DNA of 10,583 bases from Candidatus Pacearchaeota archaeon (GCA_023140635.1 JAGLLG010000010.1:1-10583), one strand, 5' to 3'. Shown: positions 1-6,143, counted from the stretch's first letter. Notes: generated by a model from the letters alone, not told the origin. A program made the numbers and translations.

Positions 1-121
1 TTTCTTCAGAATAGTCTGGTCCTTTTACAGAATAATCTCCTTGATAAGCAGCAACAAAGCTAACTCCTAAAAGGGCAATCATTCCCAACGCAAATGCACT
101 CATCATTTTTTTGTTTTCCAT
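1..121 (-). CDS. Secreted or membrane-anchored protein, N-terminal fragment
   Basis: Only the first 40 codons lie in the window; the gene runs off the left edge. The translation begins MENKKMMSAFALGMIALLG and continues VSFVAAYQGDYSVKGPDYS. This is a positively charged start, a hydrophobic stretch at about residues 8-24 and a small-residue region around VAA, so it is a likely Sec signal peptide or N-terminal anchor with the rest outside the cell. The start is supported by a strong Shine-Dalgarno GGAGGT seven bases upstream, the only clear one in the window. It has its own promoter and follows the DUF4405-like gene on the same strand. It shares an operator-like repeat with the promoter of that neighbouring operon, so the two are probably co-regulated. 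Function cannot be told from this fragment. Confidence 0.75.
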   Translation of the reverse strand, partial: MENKKMMSAFALGMIALLGVSFVAAYQGDYSVKGPDYSEE

Positions 122-128
122 TTATTTT

Positions 129-134
129 ACCTCC
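129..134 (-). promoter_or_regulatory. Shine-Dalgarno GGAGGT for the secreted protein
   Basis: GGAGGT on the minus strand lies seven bases before the ATG at 121. Together with the TATA box at 167-174 it predicts a leadered mRNA with about 24 bases of 5' UTR. Most other genes here look leaderless. Confidence 0.7.
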
Positions 135-166
135 ATTAATTTAATTAATATATTAAGATAAAATTT

Positions 167-174
167 CTTTATAA
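167..174 (-). promoter_or_regulatory. TATA box TTATAAAG of the secreted-protein gene
   Basis: TTATAAAG reads on the minus strand. Transcription would start about 26 bases on, near 145, ahead of the Shine-Dalgarno site. The same eight bases form the TATA box at 810-817, each six bases downstream of the same inverted repeat. Confidence 0.55.
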
Positions 175-180
175 GGAGGG

Positions 181-195
181 TGGACTTGGAATCCA
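181..195 (-). promoter_or_regulatory. Operator-like inverted repeat, copy 1
   Basis: On the minus strand this reads TGGATTCCAAGTCCA, with TGGA and TCCA as arms of an inverted repeat (the dyad extends one base outward on each side: GTGGA/TCCAC). It ends exactly six bases before TTATAAAG. Copy 2 at 824-838 has the same TGGATT-N5-TCCA form and the same six-base distance. A position next to the TFB recognition element is typical of archaeal regulator sites. The bound protein is unknown; the winged-helix protein at 1578 is one candidate, by proximity only. Confidence 0.55.
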
Positions 196-200
196 CTTAA

Positions 201-470
201 TTATTTTTTCCAGAAAATACTTTTTGTAATAGAAACGATCCAACTCCAATGTAAAACTAAATGAATAATGACGAGCAACCCCATAACAAGTCCGCTTAGA
301 TCATGCAACATAGAAATATTATCAAAACTTAAAGTTCTATATGCGGACACTCCGATTAGTCTTATTAATCCAGGCCACTTAATTAGACCTGTAATAAAGC
401 AAATAAAAAAAGAGATAGCTAATCCGACATCAATCCAATAATTCAGAATTGTTTTATTCATTTTGAACAT
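201..470 (-). CDS. DUF4405-like small heme-type membrane protein
   Basis: An 89-residue membrane protein with hydrophobic helices at about 9-30 and 53-78. Histidines H56, H70 and H74 sit in the second helical stretch (MLHDLSG and IIHLVLHW), a pattern resembling the DUF4405 / cytochrome b-like family in which paired histidines hold heme. Heme binding is inferred, not shown. The ATG at 470 has GGAG ten bases upstream; an internal ATG at 461 is less favoured. Its 5' end overlaps the last 17 bases of the preceding gene, so the two are probably translated together. It is short for the family, with fewer helices than a complete four-helix cytochrome b domain, so it may pair with itself or with a partner. 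Confidence 0.7.
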   Translation of the reverse strand: MFKMNKTILNYWIDVGLAISFFICFITGLIKWPGLIRLIGVSAYRTLSFDNISMLHDLSGLVMGLLVIIHLVLHWSWIVSITKSIFWKK

Positions 471-789
471 CCCGTTTTATCTCCTCTGCTATATCTTTTA
501 CCAACGCTGGAGAAAATGCATACTCCTCCCGGATACTTTCTAAAACACTATTAACATCATAATTTTCTTCTAACCTAAACTCAGTAACCATGCCGGATAA
601 GAGGACATTAGAATCTATTTCCCATAAGTCTGCTACTTCTTGTACAGTTAATGATTTCATTTCACTACCCTCAATTTCAACTGAATGGTCGTGCTCATGT
701 TCTTCAAGTTCAGAATAAGATAGATAGCCTATAACCCCAAATAAAGTTCCTATAATTCCGATTAAAATAAAGATTGTTATCCGCTTCAT
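454..789 (-). CDS. TM-anchored His-rich protein, partner of DUF4405-like protein
   Basis: A 111-residue protein. Residues 4-26 form one transmembrane helix. It is followed by an acidic, histidine-rich linker (EEHEHDHS, residues 29-36), which could bind a metal, and a soluble domain at about 43-107 that starts MKSLTVQEVADLWEID. That domain resembles the small helical domain often joined to DUF4405 or to NapH/MauM-type ferredoxins, with the pattern 'tL.eva..y.i....ll'; I am fairly but not fully sure of this. Its gene overlaps the DUF4405-like gene by 17 bases, so the pair may be a split version of a single membrane redox protein. The start lies about 25 bases after a TATA box, suggesting a leaderless mRNA. 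Confidence 0.7.
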   Translation of the reverse strand: MKRITIFILIGIIGTLFGVIGYLSYSELEEHEHDHSVEIEGSEMKSLTVQEVADLWEIDSNVLLSGMVTEFRLEENYDVNSVLESIREEYAFSPALVKDIAEEIKRDVQNE

Positions 790-809
790 TTAATTATGGG
801 ATGATAATC

Positions 810-817
810 CTTTATAA
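810..817 (-). promoter_or_regulatory. TATA box TTATAAAG of the His-rich/DUF4405 operon
   Basis: TTATAAAG on the minus strand is centred about 25 bases from the ATG at 789, so the transcript should be leaderless. It matches the TATA box at 167-174 base for base. Confidence 0.6.
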
Positions 818-823
818 ATAATA

Positions 824-838
824 TGGATCCTAAATCCA
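824..838 (-). promoter_or_regulatory. Operator-like inverted repeat, copy 2
   Basis: On the minus strand it reads TGGATTTAGGATCCA; the full dyad is ATGGAT, five bases, ATCCAT. It ends six bases before TTATAAAG, exactly as copy 1 does. It also lies about 13 bases upstream of the TATA box of the divergent 7TM gene, so one bound protein could affect both directions. Confidence 0.55.
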
Positions 839-851
839 TCTTCTTTAAAAA

Positions 852-859
852 TATTTAAA
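852..859 (+). promoter_or_regulatory. TATA box of the 7TM/winged-helix operon
   Basis: TATTTAAA is centred about 25 bases before the ATG at 881, giving a leaderless transcript that covers both following genes. Confidence 0.5.
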
Positions 860-880
860 CTAGTATTTCATTAGATTATA

Positions 881-1576
881 ATGGTGTTAATGACTGGACG
901 AGCAATAGGGAATGGATTTGGAAAACTAATGAGTTTGGGAATGGGATCTGAAATACTCTACTCTTTTGTAATAATTGTCTGTAGCCTAATGATTTATTTC
1001 GGAACAAAAGAACTATACAAATTAACTTCTCACAAGGGAATAAAATATTTTAGGCTATCTTTTTTATTTTTTGCACTCGCTTATTTTTTCAGATCTTTTA
1101 TAAAAATAATACTATTCTATTTTGAAATAAGTGAATTGAGGACTATCCTCCCAATCTTTGGAAGCGTAACTTTATTCATCTTCATGTATTTTAGTTCTAT
1201 GGCTATTTTCTATCTTCTTTATAGTGTAATGTGGAGGAAATGGAAATCTAAGTGGATAATTTGTTATCTTCACATAATCTCACTTGCAATAGCCATAATA
1301 ACTCTTTTATTCCAAAACCCTTTAATTTATTTTTTAATGAATATTTTATTCTTTATTTTTATTTCTTTCACGGTTTTTATCTCATTCAAACAATCTAAGA
1401 AAAAGAAACACTCTAACCTCTATGCAATATACCTCATGCTTCTCATCTTTTGGATCTTTAATATTCTAGATATCTTAATTCCAAATTTCCTCCAAGCATT
1501 TCAACTATTCATTTATTTAATTTCATTGGGAATATTCCTTTTGATTTTTTATAAAGTTATTAGAAAAACAGGTTAA
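881..1576 (+). CDS. Seven-helix membrane protein, putative sensor
   Basis: A 231-residue membrane protein with seven hydrophobic segments at about 25-42, 58-80, 93-117, 124-144, 147-169, 180-200 and 204-226, joined by short charged loops such as WRKWKSK and KQSKKKKHS. No enzyme domain follows the membrane part. The helix count and loop lengths resemble the seven-helix sensor halves of membrane histidine kinases, and similar proteins occur in Woesearchaeota/Pacearchaeota, but I know of no assigned function. The ATG at 881 is chosen because a TATA box lies 25 bases upstream; ATG at 890 is an alternative. One base separates it from a winged-helix gene, so the two are surely co-transcribed, which suggests a membrane sensor working with a DNA-binding protein. 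Transport cannot be excluded. Confidence 0.85.
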   Translation: MVLMTGRAIGNGFGKLMSLGMGSEILYSFVIIVCSLMIYFGTKELYKLTSHKGIKYFRLSFLFFALAYFFRSFIKIILFYFEISELRTILPIFGSVTLFIFMYFSSMAIFYLLYSVMWRKWKSKWIICYLHIISLAIAIITLLFQNPLIYFLMNILFFIFISFTVFISFKQSKKKKHSNLYAIYLMLLIFWIFNILDILIPNFLQAFQLFIYLISLGIFLLIFYKVIRKTG

Positions 1577-1577
1577 A

Positions 1578-1841
1578 ATGGCAAAAAGAAATAAATTAGA
1601 AATAATAAGGGATATACTAAGAATTATTCAAAAAAATCATCCAATAAAACCAACACCCTTACTTAGAATGTCAAATATTTCTTCTTCCAGATTTAAGGGA
1701 TATTATTCAGAATTATTAGAAAAAGAGTTTGTAAAAGAAACTTATGGGAAAAATAAAAAGATTACCTTGACGGAAAAAGGTTATAGGTATCTAGAGAAAT
1801 ATTCTGCAATAATAAATTTTATTGATGAGTTTGAGTTGTAA
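1578..1841 (+). CDS. Small winged-helix DNA-binding protein
   Basis: An 87-residue protein with the fold of archaeal winged-helix regulators of the HTH_45 type. Helix 1 is at about 6-20, the helix-turn-helix at 24-50 (KPTPLLRMSNISSSRFKGYY), a wing at 53-66 with a basic GKNKK loop and the strand ITLTEKG, then a C-terminal helix at 67-85 that may form a dimer. It has no ligand or membrane domain. The start is one base after the stop of the 7TM gene, so the two share an mRNA and may be translationally coupled. This pairing suggests that the membrane protein controls, or is controlled by, this regulator. Its targets are unknown; the operator-like repeats at 181-195 and 824-838 are nearby candidates. 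The gene ends two bases from the convergent lysS. Confidence 0.85.
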   Translation: MAKRNKLEIIRDILRIIQKNHPIKPTPLLRMSNISSSRFKGYYSELLEKEFVKETYGKNKKITLTEKGYRYLEKYSAIINFIDEFEL

Positions 1842-1843
1842 AA

Positions 1844-3346
1844 TTAATCTTTGCTTTCTTTCTTTCCCTCAGGCTTCATCAATGGAAACGCGACGCACTC
1901 CCTAATTGGGCGTCCTATCATAACTGAAAACAGCCTTTCACTAAAACCAAACCCACAAGCAGGTGGCATCCCGTATTTTAAAGCCTCGATAAATCCCTTA
2001 TCATGCTCCATCGCCTCCGAATCACCGTCATCACCAAGCATTCTCTGCTTCTTGAATCTCTTCTCTTGATCGATCGGGTCGTTCAACTCACTATACCCGT
2101 TTCCCATCTCACTCCCCGCTAAAATAACTTGAAACTGCTCAACCTTTCTAGGGTCAGCTTTACTTCTCTTCGCTAATGGTGTCATCTCAACAGGTTGTCC
2201 AACCAAAAACCCTGGTCCTCTAATCTGTTTTCTACAATACTTCCAAAGCAAATCAACAAGTTTCCATTTTCCAACCCCTTCATCATAGTCTACTTTCAAT
2301 TTTTTCAACTTGCTTTCAATTTCTTCCTTATCTGCTTCGTAAATATCAACTCCAGTCTTCTTCTTAATCAACTCTTCAAAATCATATTGCACCCATTTCT
2401 TTCCTAAATCAATCTTATGCCCTTGCGTCTCAAACTTCAACGAACCCAATGTCGCCATTGCAATTTCCTTATACATCTCTTCAACAAATCTCATTCCGTC
2501 GTTAAAATCGGCATAACCCCAATAAAATTCCATCTGTGAATAATCTTGTAAATGTTCTGCATCTATACCTTCATTTCTAAACTGTCGACCAATTTCGAAG
2601 GTTTTTTCATACCCTGCAACTAACAATTTCTTTTGCCAAAGCTCTCCCATCGAGATCCTCAGATAAACATCAATATCTAAGGCATTGTGGTGTGTGGTAA
2701 ACGGCGTCGCCACAGCCCCTCCAGCTGAGTTTTCTAAAATAGGAGTTTCAACTTCTAAGAAATTTCTATCAACTAAAAACGTTCGAACCGAATTCCAAAA
2801 TCTTTGCTTTTTAATAAAAATCTTCTTGACATCTTCGTTCATAATAATATCTAGATATCTTTTCCTTAATTTTTCTTCTTCATCTTTCAATCCTTTGTGT
2901 TTATCTGGCAATGGTAAAATAGATTTGGTCAGAATAAAAAGCTCGTGTGCCATAATCGAAACTTCTCCCGTTCTCGTTTTTATAACTTCTCCTCGAACAC
3001 CGATGATATCTCCACTATCAACTTTTTTTAATATTTTAATAACCTCTTCAGGAACTTCATCTTTTTGGATAACAATCTGAATCGTACCCCTCAAATCCTG
3101 CAGACTTAAAAAAGACAATTTTCCAAAACTTCTCTTTATCATAATACGGCCAGCAACGATTTTTTCTTTCCCAGATTTGTTCTCATTTTCTAATTTACTA
3201 AACTCTTCTTTAACATCTGATGAATAAACCCTCTTATCATCCAAATCAAATCTATGTGCATATGGATTAATCCCTTCATTTCTTAGCATTGCTATCTTCT
3301 TTATTCTTTCATCAACAATCTGTTTTTCTCTTCCAGCCATCTTCAT
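1844..3346 (-). CDS. lysS: Lysyl-tRNA synthetase, class II
   Basis: Attaches lysine to tRNA-Lys in the cytoplasm using ATP. The 500 residues match the usual class II length. Domains in order: N-terminal helix 4-25; anticodon-binding OB fold about 64-145; catalytic core from 155. Motif 1 is at about 182-203 (VETPIL), motif 2 at 249-275 (FEIGRQFRNEG, with the ATP-binding arginine in FRNE), motif 3 at 465-490 (GFGFSERLF, then IRECVAFPL). Motif 3 appears one residue shorter than the bacterial GLGIGIDR pattern. Many archaea use the unrelated class I enzyme, so class II here fits a DPANN genome. The ATG at 3346 lies 24 bases after a TATA box; ATG at 3340 is a close alternative. It is transcribed alone, after the acylphosphatase gene. 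Confidence 0.97.
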   Translation of the reverse strand: MKMAGREKQIVDERIKKIAMLRNEGINPYAHRFDLDDKRVYSSDVKEEFSKLENENKSGKEKIVAGRIMIKRSFGKLSFLSLQDLRGTIQIVIQKDEVPEEVIKILKKVDSGDIIGVRGEVIKTRTGEVSIMAHELFILTKSILPLPDKHKGLKDEEEKLRKRYLDIIMNEDVKKIFIKKQRFWNSVRTFLVDRNFLEVETPILENSAGGAVATPFTTHHNALDIDVYLRISMGELWQKKLLVAGYEKTFEIGRQFRNEGIDAEHLQDYSQMEFYWGYADFNDGMRFVEEMYKEIAMATLGSLKFETQGHKIDLGKKWVQYDFEELIKKKTGVDIYEADKEEIESKLKKLKVDYDEGVGKWKLVDLLWKYCRKQIRGPGFLVGQPVEMTPLAKRSKADPRKVEQFQVILAGSEMGNGYSELNDPIDQEKRFKKQRMLGDDGDSEAMEHDKGFIEALKYGMPPACGFGFSERLFSVMIGRPIRECVAFPLMKPEGKKESKD

Positions 3347-3365
3347 AAAACTTATAGGAACCAGA

Positions 3366-3373
3366 TTTATAAA
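3366..3373 (-). promoter_or_regulatory. TATA box of lysS
   Basis: TTTATAAA is centred about 24 bases before the lysS ATG at 3346, giving an essentially leaderless mRNA. Confidence 0.6.
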
Positions 3374-3424
3374 ACTATCAAATTCTAAAACCGAGGAATC
3401 TTAAAAATCGTAGTAAGCATAGTG

Positions 3425-3445
3425 CGACCGATTTTCCCGCACAGC
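3425..3445. repeat. Hairpin between acylphosphatase and lysS
   Basis: GTGCG and CGCAC form a five-base stem around an 11-base loop in the 115-base gap between two minus-strand genes. It is more GC-rich than its surroundings. It could be a terminator or processing hairpin after acyP, or part of a small RNA; no oligo-T tract follows it directly. Confidence 0.3.
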
Positions 3446-3461
3446 TCTGCCGTAAGACTAA

Positions 3462-3743
3462 TCAAAATCTTAAAATCTTAAACTCCTTAAAATCTCCAGA
3501 CCATTTTCTCTCTTCAATTTGAACACCCCTAATCTGTGAGTGCTCTGGACCCTTCCGAACGAATCCTGCGAGTCTCTCAATCGCACCCATTTCTCCCTCT
3601 ACAATAATTTCAACATCTCCACCAGTCAGATTACGAACAAATCCTCTCAACTTCAGATTATCAGCGTGTCCCTTCACAAACTGTCTAAAGAAAATTCCCT
3701 GGACAGTTCCTTTCACGATAAATTTCGCTGCTTTTTTTACCAT
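3462..3743 (-). CDS. acyP: Acylphosphatase
   Basis: Hydrolyses the carboxyl-phosphate bond of acyl phosphates such as acetyl phosphate and 1,3-bisphosphoglycerate, in the cytoplasm. The 93 residues match the usual length of about 90-100. The phosphate-binding loop GTVQGIFFR (12-20) carries the catalytic arginine R20, and RGFVRNLTGGDVE (33-45) carries the catalytic asparagine N38 and the family's glycine turn; the C-terminal strand is complete. The canonical loop is GxVQGVxFR; here I17 replaces valine, a mild change. It begins 24 bases after the trmY stop on the same strand with no separate promoter at the right distance, so trmY and acyP are probably one operon. No clear ribosome-binding site precedes it. 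Confidence 0.95.
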   Translation of the reverse strand: MVKKAAKFIVKGTVQGIFFRQFVKGHADNLKLRGFVRNLTGGDVEIIVEGEMGAIERLAGFVRKGPEHSQIRGVQIEERKWSGDFKEFKILRF

Positions 3744-3767
3744 AATTATAAAAATAGGATAAGGTTT

Positions 3768-4346
3768 TTATTCTTGTCGGTCTACTTCATTATGCAAAAT
3801 AGTGATTACCTGTGACGCAAACAAAATTTTCGGTCCAACAGAAATCTTATCTATCTTTTTAAGAAACTTTTTCTTATCCTTAGGAAAACCTTCATGATCT
3901 CCGATGATAAAAACTTCATTTCCTTTCAATTTTGAATCCCTAACATCTATCCCTTTTCCATCGAGTAATAAAACATTTTTACCTTCTTTGTCTAGGTCTT
4001 TTGTAACTTTTTCAAAACTTTTTCTTTCAATAGATGCTCCTGGAAAAATCTCTAAGAGCCCTTCTTTGTTAGGTGATTTATACAACATCCGTTTGATTAA
4101 CCCTGCAATGTTTTTCTTAGAAATTGGCATTTTCTCATTGGATTCGAGGATTAGATGTTGGGGTGCATTGGGAGGTCCATCAAAAATTAGATGAAATTTA
4201 ACATCCATTCTCATTGTGTTTGAGGTAAAAAATGCTGAAAGGATAACATTGCAAACAATATCCATTCTGCCTGCCTTCATCAAATCATCTTTAATCAGGT
4301 TCCCCGACGTCACTGCCGATTTTGAATAGTAGATAAATTCTCTCAT
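3768..4346 (-). CDS. trmY: tRNA pseudouridine(54) N1-methyltransferase TrmY
   Basis: Methylates N1 of pseudouridine 54 in the T loop of archaeal tRNAs, using S-adenosylmethionine. The 192-residue protein opens with the family signature MREFIYYSKSAVTSGN and continues KAGRMDIVCN. The C-terminal half holds the SPOUT trefoil knot: FIIGDHEGF (146-154), ISVGPKILFASQV (168-180) and ITILHNEVDR (181-190), which form the cofactor site and dimer face. Length is normal for TrmY. The ATG at 4346 lies 26 bases after a TATA box, so the mRNA should be leaderless. It is first in an apparent operon with acyP. It sits in a window that also has tRNA-Phe, lysS and RNase P RNA, but they are separate units. Confidence 0.95.
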   Translation of the reverse strand: MREFIYYSKSAVTSGNLIKDDLMKAGRMDIVCNVILSAFFTSNTMRMDVKFHLIFDGPPNAPQHLILESNEKMPISKKNIAGLIKRMLYKSPNKEGLLEIFPGASIERKSFEKVTKDLDKEGKNVLLLDGKGIDVRDSKLKGNEVFIIGDHEGFPKDKKKFLKKIDKISVGPKILFASQVITILHNEVDRQE

Positions 4347-4366
4347 TTTATAAATTGTTTAAAGAG

Positions 4367-4376
4367 CTTTTTATAG
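4367..4376 (-). promoter_or_regulatory. TATA box of trmY-acyP
   Basis: CTATAAAAAG on the minus strand is centred 26 bases from the trmY ATG. It lies back to back with the promoter of the HD gene. Confidence 0.6.
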
Positions 4377-4396
4377 TTTCATACTCTTCTAAAAAC

Positions 4397-4404
4397 TTAT
4401 AAAT
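4397..4404 (+). promoter_or_regulatory. TATA box of the HD phosphohydrolase gene
   Basis: TTATAAAT is centred about 25 bases before the ATG at 4425. The G-rich GAGGGGG at 4405-4411 lies between them and would be upstream of the predicted transcript start. Confidence 0.55.
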
Positions 4405-4424
4405 GAGGGGGTGCTATTTTTAGT

Positions 4425-4997
4425 ATGATTGATTATGACAAATTAAAGAAAGACGTCGAGGATTTGTTAAGGAATGATTTTTCCGGGCACGATTTTAAGC
4501 ATACTATTCGGGTATATAATAATGTTATTTTGATTTCGGATTCGATACCTGGGTCGGATAAAGATGTTGTAAAAATCTCTGCATTGCTGCACGATATTGC
4601 TTACTCTACAAAATTCTTTTCAGGTGAACATGGAGATGTAAGTGCTGAACTAGCTGAACCAATTGTTGAAAGATTAGAATTGAGTGAAAAACAAAAGGAG
4701 ACCATCTTACAATCAATAAAGATTCATAATTTCTTTTTACATAATGAAAAAGATGTTCCTGTTGAGGTAAAAATTCTTAGGGATGCTGATAGGTTGGACG
4801 CGTTAGGTTATATGGGAATTTTAAGGGCGACGTCGTATGCTTCGAATGCGAAAAGAAATCCTGTTGAAGTTTTAAAAGATCAGTTGACTTACGAGAATAA
4901 GTTTGAAACGGAAAAAGGTAAGGAGCTTTCAAAAGCTAAAGTTAGTGTGATTAGAGAATTTATTAATAATTTAATTCAAGAGCTTGGGGAAAACTGA
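4425..4997 (+). CDS. HD-domain phosphohydrolase, YedJ/YpgQ-like
   Basis: A 190-residue metal-dependent phosphohydrolase of the HD superfamily. The metal ligands are visible: H26 in GHDFKHTIRV, the HD pair H56-D57 in ALLHDIAY, H69 in GEHGD, H101 in KIHNF, and the distal aspartate in LRDADRLDALGYMGI (118-132). The GHDxxH start and the DADRLDALG motif are those of the YedJ/YpgQ group, whose members hydrolyse nucleotides or related phosphates. The actual substrate here cannot be read from the sequence. It is a complete single-domain protein with no fused sensor. It stands alone, divergent from trmY and convergent with the pilin-like gene 17 bases downstream. Confidence 0.92.
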   Translation: MIDYDKLKKDVEDLLRNDFSGHDFKHTIRVYNNVILISDSIPGSDKDVVKISALLHDIAYSTKFFSGEHGDVSAELAEPIVERLELSEKQKETILQSIKIHNFFLHNEKDVPVEVKILRDADRLDALGYMGILRATSYASNAKRNPVEVLKDQLTYENKFETEKGKELSKAKVSVIREFINNLIQELGEN

Positions 4998-5014
4998 ATT
5001 TTTTAGAGATTTAT
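4998..5014. terminator. AT-rich convergent terminator region
   Basis: The 17 bases between the HD stop and the pilin stop contain ATTTTTTAG, a T-run that fits oligo-T termination of archaeal plus-strand transcripts. Both genes end here tail to tail. Confidence 0.4.
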
Positions 5015-5566
5015 TTAAGCCTTAATAGTTACATCCATCAATTCGCTTGCATAACTCTGTCCACCATACATTACATTAATCCGATATCTAAAAGTACAAA
5101 GAGTCGAGCCTTCTGGAATAGTCAATAAAACCTTGCCTGAAATAAATTCTCCTGGAGCAAGACCGATATTTTCCTCCGAACGTCCTGTAGAAATCCATTC
5201 TTCAGCCTCTCGTTCACCTACGCCACATTTTTTTCTAATATCTGGATCGGACACGATAACCTCATAAGAAAATTTCTTATCTTGGACTCCTGTCAAAAGA
5301 TTTTTTATACCAATTCCGAAGCCTGATGCCTCTCCAGATTTAATAACAACGTGCCTCGTGTCTGGATAAACAACTAATTTTTTATCTTCTCCAAACAATT
5401 TTGAAACCTGTTCTTTTAATTGGGAATTTGTCATGTCTGTAATATCCATAGCTCCTGAAAAAATATTCTTTACCAAAACCAATCCGAGAATTAGCATCGA
5501 CATCGATAACACTATAACCACGACAGTCCCCATAGATAATTCTATTGCACCAGTCTTTCCTCTCAT
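5015..5566 (-). CDS. Type IV pilin/archaellin-like secreted protein
   Basis: The 183 residues from MRGKTGAIELSMG carry a short basic start, a glutamate and a long hydrophobic helix (about 13-34), the class III signal layout of archaeal pilins processed by a PibD/FlaK-type peptidase. Cleavage could follow RG or TG; I cannot decide. The exposed part is beta-rich, with two cysteines (KKCGVGE and STLCTFRY) that may form a disulfide. Related N-termini (IELSMGTVVVIVL) are common in Woesearchaeota/Pacearchaeota. I chose the ATG at 5566 over 5581 because the TATA box at 5588-5596 is 26 bases from it and only 11 from the other, and because it gives a proper short signal. No assembly ATPase or platform gene is nearby, so the partner machinery must be elsewhere. 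Confidence 0.8.
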   Translation of the reverse strand: MRGKTGAIELSMGTVVVIVLSMSMLILGLVLVKNIFSGAMDITDMTNSQLKEQVSKLFGEDKKLVVYPDTRHVVIKSGEASGFGIGIKNLLTGVQDKKFSYEVIVSDPDIRKKCGVGEREAEEWISTGRSEENIGLAPGEFISGKVLLTIPEGSTLCTFRYRINVMYGGQSYASELMDVTIKA

Positions 5567-5587
5567 GAAAAATAATAGCATCCTTTA

Positions 5588-5596
5588 TTTATAAAA
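5588..5596 (-). promoter_or_regulatory. TATA box of the pilin-like gene
   Basis: TTTATAAAA lies between the stop of the MazG-like gene and the pilin start. Its centre is 26 bases from the ATG at 5566, which decides that start. Confidence 0.6.
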
Positions 5597-5600
5597 GTAT

Positions 5601-5912
5601 TTATCTATCATCGGCCTCTTCAAGGATTAATCTCTTTTCAAATCCTCCACGTTCCTCAAACTTCTTCTTTCGAATCTCTTCTAGTTTGCTCTTACCTTCA
5701 AATTTGAAATCGGAAATAGCATTAATAACTTCTTGAATATCAGCTAACTCTTCAACGCAAGGGTTTTTTAAGAACTCATCTACTTCTTCACCAATCTTTG
5801 TTTTTAATTTGTCCCAATATTCTTCCTCTCCAGCAGCGTGCACCTTGCAACTATCTCCTTTTGATTTGATAATCTCTGGAATTTTATCTCTGATTAACTT
5901 GTTGTATTTCAT
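5601..5912 (-). CDS. MazG-like nucleotide pyrophosphohydrolase
   Basis: A 103-residue all-alpha protein of the MazG superfamily, close to the COG4997 type that opens YNKLIRDKIPEII. Members split nucleoside triphosphates to monophosphate and pyrophosphate, usually to clear abnormal nucleotides. The metal-binding motif is present as E42-E43-x-x-E46 in GEEVDEF, then E55-x-x-D58 in EELADIQ. The start is the ATG at 5912, because the family signature begins at the very next residue; the open frame extends upstream to 6107 only because it reads through the tRNA gene and its flank. No convincing TATA box or Shine-Dalgarno lies just upstream, so it may be transcribed from the tRNA-Phe promoter and released by tRNA processing. 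This last point is inference. Confidence 0.88.
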   Translation of the reverse strand: MKYNKLIRDKIPEIIKSKGDSCKVHAAGEEEYWDKLKTKIGEEVDEFLKNPCVEELADIQEVINAISDFKFEGKSKLEEIRKKKFEERGGFEKRLILEEADDR

Positions 5913-5949
5913 GAGGGGTGTAGGGGATCTGCTTACAGTCTTTGGTTCT

Positions 5950-5967
5950 ATGGGACGAGAGGGAATC
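5950..5967 (-). repeat. Duplicate of the tRNA-Phe 3' end
   Basis: These 18 bases repeat 6049-6066 exactly. On the minus strand they are the last 17 bases of tRNA-Phe (GATTCCCTCTCGTCCCA) plus one trailing base. Weaker similarity continues into the flank: ACAGTCTTTGGTTC here against ACTGTCTCGTGTTC by the tRNA. A second tRNA 3' end downstream of the tRNA is the layout left by integration at a tRNA gene, but only about 80 bases lie between the copies, so at most this is a relic. Confidence 0.6.
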
Positions 5968-6049
5968 TGCTCGCAATCATGTCTTAGTAATGTTTTAATT
6001 TGTCGAAGACCTAATTGTTCGCCCTCGACTGTCTCGTGTTCGATTCTTA

Positions 6050-6121
6050 TGGGACGAGAGGGAATCGAACCCTCGACACCACGGTCTTCAGCCGTGTGCT
6101 CTCCCACTGAGCTACCGTCCC
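6050..6121 (-). tRNA. tRNA-Phe (anticodon GAA)
   Basis: A complete 72-base cloverleaf on the minus strand. The acceptor stem is GGGACGG with TCGTCCC (one G-U pair), the D arm is GCTC/GAGC, the anticodon stem is CACGG/CCGTG with loop CTGAAGA, giving anticodon GAA for phenylalanine. The variable loop is GTGTC and the T arm GAGGG/CCCTC has loop TTCGATT. The discriminator base is A, and CCA is not encoded, so it must be added. There is no intron. A TATA box lies about 28 bases upstream. Its 3' end is partly duplicated at 5950-5967. Confidence 0.97.
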
Positions 6122-6143
6122 ATTGAAGGAAAAAGAGAATTTA

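Noticed and set aside
1851..3080. Plus-strand open frames inside lysS
   Set aside because: They are antisense to a fully conserved synthetase and have no promoter or domain of their own.
5913..6107. An open frame extending the MazG-like protein by 65 residues at its N-terminus
   Set aside because: It reads through tRNA-Phe and the duplicated tRNA end, and the family signature starts exactly at the ATG at 5912.
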